A DNA stretch of 41,171 nucleotides, from positions 1 through 41,171 of the forward strand of contig NZ_LDIG01000112.1 in NCBI RefSeq assembly GCF_015845845.1. The letters run 5' to 3'. Numbering within the stretch: position 1 is the first letter of the stretch; each line of letters begins with the position of its first letter. A program made the translations under genes and the position numbers. Shown here in pieces: positions 35,265 through 41,171 of the stretch. The stretch is from Paenibacillus dendritiformis. GTDB lineage: Bacteria; Bacillota; Bacilli; Paenibacillales; Paenibacillaceae. The notes under the pieces were generated by a model. The model worked only from the letters and a program-made list of their open reading frames with translations. It searched no databases and was not told where the DNA came from.

Positions 35265-36050
35265 ATGGTTAAGATTATTCGCGTCATCTTTTCTAGTTTA
35301 ACAGTGCATATGAAACTATCTTTTGCCCGACCTACCTTTAAATTCATTGTATTGTTGCAACCGATGCTTTATTCTCTTTTGCTTTACTTGATGTTCCGAA
35401 ATTCTGAAACCATCAACATTGGAGAATACATCATTGTTGGAACAGGTATTTTAAATCTTTGGAGCTCCATAATATTTTCTTCGTCCGGGGATATTGAGAG
35501 AGAACGATTTATGGGCACATTAGAATCTCTTTATGTCACCCCCAGCGATTTTCGAGTTATTTTTCTTGGAAAGGTTCTTGGAAATGTAGTGTTAGGATTA
35601 TCATCAATGCTTATTAGTTACATCTGTATAAATGTTATTTTTCAAGTAAAAGTCTCCATCAATAATGTAGGGCTATTTCTCGTTTCATTTCTATTAACGA
35701 TAATTTCGTTCACAGCTATATCATTGCTATTGGCGCTTTTATTTACCTTATCAAGGAACTCCAGGATGTTGATGAACTGCATGGAGTACCCCATTTATAT
35801 TTTATGTGGCATCACATTTCCTGTTTCCTTGTTACCGGAAGCTGTACAATTTCTTTCTGGATTTCTTTCTCCAACATGGGCTGTCAAGACACTTAGAGGA
35901 AGCATGGTTGGCATAAATGATTATGAACAATTTTCGATTGACTTGCTAATGTTATTATTACTGACCATATTTTATTTGGTACTCGTCCAAATACTGTTCA
36001 AATCAATTGATAGAAATACCAGAATAAAAGGAAACCTGGGAGTTTATTGA
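35265..36050 (+). CDS. ABC-2 type permease 1
   Basis: A 261-residue membrane protein with about six hydrophobic helices (for example LLQPMLYSLLLYLMFR and VGLFLVSFLLTIISFTAISLLLALLF) and the ABC-2 motif ERERFMGTLESLYVTP. ATG 35265 has AGGTGG (35250-35255) nine bases upstream; an earlier in-frame GTG overlaps the ATPase gene. It pairs with the next gene as a heterodimeric membrane pore. Confidence 0.88.
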   Translation: MVKIIRVIFSSLTVHMKLSFARPTFKFIVLLQPMLYSLLLYLMFRNSETINIGEYIIVGTGILNLWSSIIFSSSGDIERERFMGTLESLYVTPSDFRVIFLGKVLGNVVLGLSSMLISYICINVIFQVKVSINNVGLFLVSFLLTIISFTAISLLLALLFTLSRNSRMLMNCMEYPIYILCGITFPVSLLPEAVQFLSGFLSPTWAVKTLRGSMVGINDYEQFSIDLLMLLLLTIFYLVLVQILFKSIDRNTRIKGNLGVY

Positions 36051-36051
36051 G

Positions 36052-36843
36052 ATGGATAATATTTTAGTAAGATTCTTTAGACAATCGGTTCTTTCGTATA
36101 AAGCGCTTTTTGGTTTTTTAGATCCGAAAGTTTATTTAACGGTTAAAGTCGTAAACCCAATCATGCAACTCATATTTTTTACTTTATTGGCTAGATTTGC
36201 TTACAATGCAAGTGATGTCACACCTTGGGTTATAGGTAATGCTTTTCTGCTCAGTGTTTATAATTCTTTGTTTGGTGTCGGAATGGTCATGGTTAGCGAA
36301 CGGCATTTTGGAACTTTAAAGCTAGTCATTGCTTCTACGACAAATAACTTTTTGATTTTTATCGGAAGAGCATTTATACATGTTTTTGATGCCTCAATAA
36401 CCGTACTCATCGGATTAACAATTGGCTTCATCTTCTTTGGATTGGACTTCAGCAATACAAATTTTTTGATGCTAATCCTGTCTATTTTAGTTACGATGTT
36501 TTCGTCCATGGGAATGGGCTTGTTTTTGGGTAGTATCGGTCTGGTGGCTCGTGATCTTAATCTTATAATGAATACAATATTTTTTACACTGATGATCTTC
36601 ACTGGCGCGATAATTCCTATATCCAGTTTGCCTGTTTTACTGTCAGAAGTTCCATATTTTCTTCCTATTACTAGAGGAATTGAGGCCTCAAAACTTATCA
36701 TAGACGGACAAATAAGTTCAAAAATCGTTGAATTGCTTCTTATCGAGTTTTTTATTGGTTTTTGCTATTTAATTATTGGTTATATTTCGCTGAAGTTGTT
36801 CGAAAGGATAGCAAGAAAGTCCGCTTCTTTAGATGTATTTTAA
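36052..36843 (+). CDS. ABC-2 type permease 2
   Basis: A 263-residue membrane protein with about six helices, of the same type as the gene before it. The cytoplasmic motif is SERHFGTLKLVIAST. It begins one base after the preceding stop. Together with the two genes upstream it forms the exporter presumed to carry the modified peptide or peptide-derived product. Confidence 0.88.
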   Translation: MDNILVRFFRQSVLSYKALFGFLDPKVYLTVKVVNPIMQLIFFTLLARFAYNASDVTPWVIGNAFLLSVYNSLFGVGMVMVSERHFGTLKLVIASTTNNFLIFIGRAFIHVFDASITVLIGLTIGFIFFGLDFSNTNFLMLILSILVTMFSSMGMGLFLGSIGLVARDLNLIMNTIFFTLMIFTGAIIPISSLPVLLSEVPYFLPITRGIEASKLIIDGQISSKIVELLLIEFFIGFCYLIIGYISLKLFERIARKSASLDVF

Positions 36844-36861
36844 AGGGAGGCACCTATAACT

Positions 36862-37695
36862 ATGCTTGAATTAATTCCAATGTCAAAGAGTCTTCCAAAA
36901 GATGAGATTTTAAAAAATATTAAGTATACCAATAACGATTTTGTTTTTGCCAGTGGATCTCTCATACAAGGAATAGGGAACAATAAATCAGATTTAGATT
37001 TATTTGTTGTTACTGAAAGTATTGATTCTCTAAAGGGTGAACAAAGTATTGAATATGACAATAATTACTTCATGATTAGTTTTGCTCGAATTGATGGGAT
37101 TGATTGTGATATCGAATATTGGTCTTTGTACGTTGTTGAAGAATTGCTGGACCAATTGGAATCCATAGATTTTAATGATACGAACAAAAGATCGTTACAC
37201 CAGCTTAATGTTAGAGGGGGAGATTTTAATAGTATAACATCATTTTTACACCGGTTTATTACGAGTACAGCGATTTACAACCATGATCTATACAATAGCT
37301 ACAAGAATAAAGTAAATCTGAAGAATTACTATAGACTGATGACAAGGTGGTACGTAAATCTAGTTGATAATGCATATGATGATATAATTGGAAACTTTGA
37401 AAAGGGAGAGTATGCAGCTTCTTTAATTATCGCAAAAAATACACTTATCAAGGCGCTTTGCGCATATGTATTTAGTCACAATCATTCTCTCGATAGAGAA
37501 AAATGGGCCTACATTAACCTTAAATTCATCGCTGAAAAAAACAGAGAAGCTGCAGACATCATTAATAAATTCAATAAAATATATTTCTTCTGCAATGCAC
37601 GAAACGAAAACGAGTTAAACAATCTAGTGGAAGACTATATATTTTTTATAAATAGAATTATAAGACTGGCAGGAAATAATATAGGAGGATTGTAA
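36862..37695 (+). CDS. Minimal nucleotidyltransferase with helical C-terminal domain
   Basis: A 277-residue protein. Residues about 30-50 carry the Pol-beta-superfamily nucleotidyltransferase motif GSLIQGIGNNKSDLDLFVV (Gly-Ser, then Asp-x-Asp). The C-terminal half (from about residue 115) is helical and resembles the HEPN/KNTase-C partner of such enzymes (AASLIIAKNTLIKALCAYVF). Relatives adenylylate or otherwise nucleotidylate antibiotics, proteins or small molecules. In this locus it could modify the peptide or protect the host; neither can be shown from the sequence. GGGAGG lies 12 bases before the ATG. Confidence 0.75.
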   Translation: MLELIPMSKSLPKDEILKNIKYTNNDFVFASGSLIQGIGNNKSDLDLFVVTESIDSLKGEQSIEYDNNYFMISFARIDGIDCDIEYWSLYVVEELLDQLESIDFNDTNKRSLHQLNVRGGDFNSITSFLHRFITSTAIYNHDLYNSYKNKVNLKNYYRLMTRWYVNLVDNAYDDIIGNFEKGEYAASLIIAKNTLIKALCAYVFSHNHSLDREKWAYINLKFIAEKNREAADIINKFNKIYFFCNARNENELNNLVEDYIFFINRIIRLAGNNIGGL

Positions 37696-37696
37696 A

Positions 37697-37960
37697 ATGA
37701 GCGTTACCTTGTATAAACAAAATATGAACTTCAGATTAAGAAATATTGCGAAGCAAAATGTTCTCTTTGGGAATGGAAAAGCATTCAAAATGAATGAAAC
37801 TGCTGTACTTATTTGGGAAAATCTTGATGGGAGCACGAGCGTTGATTCAATCATTGATTTGATCGTTGATACATACAAATGTGAAAAAACGCTTGCCATT
37901 AAAGATACAAATAGTTTTATATGTTTTCTTCATGGAATTGATGCTATAAAAGAGGTCTAA
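37697..37960 (+). CDS. PqqD-type RiPP recognition protein
   Basis: An 87-residue protein of the PqqD family, which binds precursor leaders and presents them to modifying enzymes. The pattern is typical: NFRLRNIAKQNVLFGNGKAFKMNETAVLIWENLDG, then a helical part SVDSIIDLIVDTY and a closing FLHGIDAIKEV. It starts one base after the nucleotidyltransferase stop, with AGGAGG upstream. It sits before the radical SAM gene, as PqqD stands next to PqqE. It strongly supports a RiPP-type locus. Confidence 0.85.
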   Translation: MSVTLYKQNMNFRLRNIAKQNVLFGNGKAFKMNETAVLIWENLDGSTSVDSIIDLIVDTYKCEKTLAIKDTNSFICFLHGIDAIKEV

Positions 37961-37983
37961 CCCGTTGTTTTTGGAATCGAAAA

Positions 37984-38008
37984 GCGCCGAATGGGCTGCT
38001 TTTTAATA
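37984..38008 (+). terminator. Weak hairpin between PqqD and radical SAM genes
   Basis: AAGCGCC and GGCTGCTT can pair with one bulged base, followed by TTTAAT. It may be a weak attenuator; the stem is short. Confidence 0.3.
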
Positions 38009-38036
38009 TTGCTTAATAAATGTTGGGAGGAATATG

Positions 38037-39299
38037 ATGAAAAGTAAATTTCAAGGATTTTATGATATCCCGCTTTTAGCAAAGTGGAAAGCGATCTTTA
38101 TCGTATATGGGGTTGATTTCTCAGAGCGAAGTCTTTTTAACAATATACCCAATTTATCTAATTTCAAAACGAAATACTGCATTACTCAACCCGTTGCAAT
38201 TAAGAAAAGGGTTTTTGATATCTCTGAAGATAAAAGCTTAATCCCCTCAGAAGTGATTATTTCGCACGATAAAGAAGTAAGCTTGGTTAAGTTGCGATAC
38301 AATCCGGATTCCCCAATCCAATTGATTTATGATGATGGTATTTTTCTCCTGAGAGAAAAGGAGACCGGCTTCGAACCCCCAATTCAGATAAGACTAGTTG
38401 AGAAATTGAAATATATGGATAATACCATTTCTATTAGGGATCATTCCTATAAAATGAGTGATTTTATTGAAATAGTAGGAATGGATCGAATATCAATTTT
38501 AACTTTTGATGGTTGTTGGAATTGGAACACACACAAACCTTGTACTTTTTGCGATTTACATCCCAAAAGGGAACAATGGCAGTCAGCCAGGCCAACTCTG
38601 AATCATTTACCTGATTTTATGGGAGATGCGGAAAAATGGTGGGACAGCAGCAGGGAAGTTTATATTGAAGGAATCAAGAAAACTTTGCAGTTCATCTTGG
38701 AGCATGAAAAGATTACGCCTCACAAACACTTAGTTTTTATGGCAGGAAATATGAAACATGACAAACATGTATGGGATTTTACATCGGATATTATTTTCAA
38801 TATCAATGCAATAATTCCAATTCGTAAATTTGATACATATGTAAATATTTCGCCTCATCATAATGTTAGTCAGCTTGTCCAGATTCAGGAGGCTGGTGTC
38901 AAGTGGGTACAATATAATATGGAAGTTGCTGGAGAAGAAGCTTATACAAAGATTTGTCCTGGAAAAATGAAATATTCATTGCTAATTGAAAAATACATGG
39001 AAGCAGTGAGTGTCTTTGGTTTTGGTAATATAAGAAGCAACTTTGTATTAGGACTGCAACCCGTTGAATCGCTTATTGAAGGTGTTAGAAATTTAGCCGA
39101 ATTAGGAGTGGTTCCTGATTATAGTATATTCCAACCGAAACGAGGAACTAAAGCGCAGTATCTTCCCATCCCGTCGCTTCAAGAAATCTTCACATTTAAT
39201 GAAAGACTTCTGGAGATTTATCAAAGGCATCATTTTACACCAATTTACTGTAACATGAGCAGTCGGTCAAGTATTGTGAACGAAAGCATGAGTGCCTGA
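38037..39299 (+). CDS. Radical SAM enzyme with CX8CX2C motif
   Basis: A 420-residue protein. The presumed iron-sulfur ligands are Cys160, Cys169 and Cys172 in GCWNWNTHKPCTFCD, giving CX8CX2C rather than the standard CX3CX2C. The barrel after it has BioB/HydE-like features: VQYNMEVAGEEAYTKICPGK and NIRSNFVLGLQPVESLIEGVRNLAELG. There is no SPASM-type Cys-rich tail, which sets it apart from PqqE and MftC. The first 155 residues have no recognised motif. ATG 38037, six bases after GGGAGG, is preferred over the ATG three bases earlier. It is presumed to modify the precursor peptide with PqqD, but the chemistry is unknown. Confidence 0.8.
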   Translation: MKSKFQGFYDIPLLAKWKAIFIVYGVDFSERSLFNNIPNLSNFKTKYCITQPVAIKKRVFDISEDKSLIPSEVIISHDKEVSLVKLRYNPDSPIQLIYDDGIFLLREKETGFEPPIQIRLVEKLKYMDNTISIRDHSYKMSDFIEIVGMDRISILTFDGCWNWNTHKPCTFCDLHPKREQWQSARPTLNHLPDFMGDAEKWWDSSREVYIEGIKKTLQFILEHEKITPHKHLVFMAGNMKHDKHVWDFTSDIIFNINAIIPIRKFDTYVNISPHHNVSQLVQIQEAGVKWVQYNMEVAGEEAYTKICPGKMKYSLLIEKYMEAVSVFGFGNIRSNFVLGLQPVESLIEGVRNLAELGVVPDYSIFQPKRGTKAQYLPIPSLQEIFTFNERLLEIYQRHHFTPIYCNMSSRSSIVNESMSA

Positions 39300-39327
39300 T
39301 GCGAGATTAATTAAGGAAGTGATACAG

Positions 39328-40017
39328 TTGCAAGGTTTGTTCATTCCAATAGAGGGAATTGATGCAAGTGGGAAATCGACGGCGATTGGGACTGTAGTAG
39401 ACAGACTACACGCAGAAGGGATCGATGCAATAAAACTCAGCAAAAGAGATTTTCACACTGGTTCAAACTATATTAATAACTTCATGAAACAATTTAAAAA
39501 AATTTTTTGGGACTATGATAATAGAGATCCATTGACAGAAATACCTGATGAGGCTTGGCTTTTCATGCATTCCTTATGGCACACGCTGCAAAATAAACAT
39601 ATTATACGACCGCTTAAGAAGCAAGGCAAGGTAATTCTCATGGACGGTTGGTATTATAAAATCTATGCCAGGTTTTTGCTTAAGGAGCAATTTAATAAAA
39701 TGCTGCTCAATCATATTTTTCGGGAATTGGAACAAGGCGATGTCATATTTTGGTTAGATACAAGTCCGGAAACCTGTTGGTCAAGAAGAAACTCATTCAA
39801 AAAACCAGAATTAGGCGAATTTGATGCCTACACAGGTTCTGCATACGACAGATTCATTTCGTTTCAAGGAAAGGTAAGCCAGCAATATAAGCAATTGGCA
39901 TGTGGAGAGAATTGGATTCACGTAGAGTCGGAGAAGCTGAATGAGTCAGAGGTTGCAGAATTTATTACTGACGAAATAATTAAGCGCTGTCACCAGAATT
40001 CGATGATGCCAAGCTAG
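39328..40017 (+). CDS. Thymidylate-kinase-like P-loop kinase
   Basis: A 229-residue P-loop kinase with Walker A GIDASGKSTA and a fold order like dTMP kinase (VILMDGWYYKIYARFL, then VIFWLDTSPETCWSRRN in the LID region). The usual Asp-Arg-Tyr of dTMP kinases reads Asp-Gly-Trp, so the acceptor is likely different. I chose TTG 39328, with AAGGAAGTG about eight bases upstream; a GTG at 39292 overlaps the radical SAM gene. Its position among peptide-modifying genes suggests it phosphorylates a pathway intermediate. A housekeeping tmk role is unlikely. Confidence 0.72.
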   Translation: MQGLFIPIEGIDASGKSTAIGTVVDRLHAEGIDAIKLSKRDFHTGSNYINNFMKQFKKIFWDYDNRDPLTEIPDEAWLFMHSLWHTLQNKHIIRPLKKQGKVILMDGWYYKIYARFLLKEQFNKMLLNHIFRELEQGDVIFWLDTSPETCWSRRNSFKKPELGEFDAYTGSAYDRFISFQGKVSQQYKQLACGENWIHVESEKLNESEVAEFITDEIIKRCHQNSMMPS

Positions 40018-40052
40018 GGTTATTCCTACCCGCTTTGATTGGTGGTGATATA

Positions 40053-40481
40053 ATGGAAGATGCGCTAGTGGTAAATCTGAGAAGCGAAGCTCATTGTAAT
40101 CGCACAGTGAGAGGCATAAAAACTAAGAATCTTATCGACGTTCACCATGCTATAGAGAATGGGTGTCGCATACAGGAAATTACGTATGTTTCACGATATC
40201 CTGAAGTAATGCTTTGTGATTTAAGCAATCCAGAATTCCCGTTGAATTTATGTGATGCTAATACAATACTGGATTGTTTTGAACTGATTGACAAAAAACT
40301 CGATTCATACTTGAAAAATACCCAATTTAAGAGGATATATGGTAAAGAGTTGAACAATGAAATTGCAATCTGTGGCCCAATAAAGTCAGAGTTAGAAAAT
40401 ATGAAGAAATTCATCCTTGATGAAGTGTATCAAAAATTAAATATTGAGAAAAAAAGGCTCAATCTCAAAATCAGTGCTTGA
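40053..40481 (+). CDS. Unknown protein, 3' end probably replaced by an IS
   Basis: A 142-residue protein that I do not recognise, with no signal peptide or membrane helix. The start is ATG 40053, five bases after GGTGGTGAT (40039-40047). The last nine codons lie inside the presumed end of an ISL3-type element (from 40456), so the native C-terminus appears to be lost. It is the last gene of the island. Its AT-rich codon use matches its neighbours. Confidence 0.55.
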   Translation: MEDALVVNLRSEAHCNRTVRGIKTKNLIDVHHAIENGCRIQEITYVSRYPEVMLCDLSNPEFPLNLCDANTILDCFELIDKKLDSYLKNTQFKRIYGKELNNEIAICGPIKSELENMKKFILDEVYQKLNIEKKRLNLKISA

Positions 40482-41171
40482 CTATCAGCATATCAACCGG
40501 TGACGGTTGCATTCGATAAGAATACCTGCTTTATAACGATTGGGATTTCGCATAAAGTAATGGCGACGTTGAAACGCTTTAATGCGATTATGACGGCCTT
40601 CTACGGTCGCGTTTGTCCAGCGACATTGATGATAATTCACGATTTCCTCTTTCCAATTTCGCATCGTCCCCAGCGTGCTGCGTACCGTTGCATGGTCGAT
40701 CTGATCGCCTTGCTCGCACCAACGCTCAAATCCGAGTCGGGCAACAGCATAGCTGGGCGAGCGGTCATACCAAGTTGTGAAGGCTTCTTTCCACTCCCAC
40801 ACGCTGCGCAGAAGCGAAGAATAATTCAGTAGCGTTTCCAGTCGTTTTCTGCTTTCTTCACTCAGCGATTCCGCTGGAGGATTCAGCAAACGATGGTTCG
40901 CTTTCAAATACGCTCGCGCTCGCGGCGATAAGGTATGCTGAACCGTTTTTCGAACTTCTTGCACGCTTTCGATTACATAACCGTGGACATGAAAGCGATC
41001 TGCGATGCGAATCGCATTCGGGAAACACTCGCTGATCCAGGTATGGTAAGCCTGGGCCAAATCCATGACCACTGCTTTGGGATTCAGCCGAAGGAAGTCG
41101 GGATGCGCCTGGGCATAGGCACGCAATTCCTCCAGTTTCCTACCCGGCAGCAGATCCAGCATCGTTTCGCC
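40456..41171 (-). mobile_element. ISL3-family insertion sequence, right part only
   Basis: The element runs off the right edge. Its inner end is placed at GGCTC (40456-40460), since ISL3-family terminal repeats typically begin with GGCTC and the transposase stop lies 29 bases inside. The other end and the target duplication are outside the window, so the border is inferred. Confidence 0.6.
40485..41171 (-). CDS. ISL3-family transposase, partial
   Basis: The frame stays open to the window edge (residues before the first visible Met read Gly-Glu-Thr), so the N-terminal part is missing. The visible DDE core has AVVMDLAQAYHTWISECFP, IADRFHVHGYVIESVQEVRK, and the closing ATVEGRHNRIKAFQRRHY with the catalytic Glu. 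This is the DDE_Tnp_ISL3 pattern. The frame looks intact. The element borders the AT-rich island and may have helped bring it in. Confidence 0.9.
   Translation of the reverse strand, partial: GETMLDLLPGRKLEELRAYAQAHPDFLRLNPKAVVMDLAQAYHTWISECFPNAIRIADRFHVHGYVIESVQEVRKTVQHTLSPRARAYLKANHRLLNPPAESLSEESRKRLETLLNYSSLLRSVWEWKEAFTTWYDRSPSYAVARLGFERWCEQGDQIDHATVRSTLGTMRNWKEEIVNYHQCRWTNATVEGRHNRIKAFQRRHYFMRNPNRYKAGILIECNRHRLIC

Overview
The window looks like a low-GC-lineage Gram-positive chromosome segment, most likely Paenibacillus or a close relative. The reasons are the Bacillales-type gene set (mtnD, metH, rnz, thiN, a YfkJ-type phosphatase, pdhABCD), strong AGGAGG-type ribosome binding sites with many GTG/TTG starts, fairly high GC in the core genes, and a Tad-like pilus locus. 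The genus is an inference from these traits, not from a database search.

Layout. 1-300 is a non-coding leader region. 301-4949 holds a His-rich YtkA-like lipoprotein and two methionine genes facing apart (mtnD on minus, metH on plus). 5146-12804 holds housekeeping genes: RNase Z, a Gfo/Idh/MocA oxidoreductase, a NagD-type phosphatase, an Fpg-like protein overlapping endonuclease IV, a chain of three small overlapping genes (cyclic-phosphate-processing receiver-like, thioredoxin-like, ABC ATPase) and a THUMP/FtsJ-type RNA methyltransferase. 12976-23836 is a ten-gene Tad/Flp-type pilus or secretion operon. It is led by a Ser/Thr kinase fused to a ParA-like domain, followed by an SAF-domain protein, two more degenerate ParA-like proteins, a TadA ATPase, a TadB/TadC-type membrane protein and four small single-anchor proteins. 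23996-27493 holds a ChrA transporter, thiN, a low-molecular-weight phosphatase and an esterase. 27811-32708 is the pyruvate dehydrogenase operon pdhABCD, ending in a strong terminator.

After that terminator the base composition drops sharply. From about 32840 to 40455 lies an AT-rich island that reads as a RiPP (ribosomally made, modified peptide) locus. It encodes a 24-residue precursor ending in Pro-Tyr, an intragenic terminator, a CPBP membrane protease, an ABC exporter with two permeases, a nucleotidyltransferase, a PqqD-type recognition protein, a radical SAM enzyme with an unusual CX8CX2C cluster motif, a thymidylate-kinase-like enzyme, and an unknown gene whose 3' end runs into an ISL3-family insertion sequence. 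The genes are tightly packed on one strand and should act together. My hypothesis is that PqqD presents the peptide to the radical SAM enzyme, the kinase and nucleotidyltransferase add phosphate or nucleotide groups, the CPBP protease processes the product or gives immunity, and the ABC system exports it.

The most striking non-coding signal is a roughly 100-base leader present twice in the window: before the lipoprotein gene (159-256) and before the RiPP precursor (33261-33356). In both copies two 7-base complementary pairs are interleaved as in a pseudoknot. The stems are identical and the loops have diverged. The last strand could instead pair with the ribosome binding site, which suggests an undescribed RNA switch shared by the two loci.
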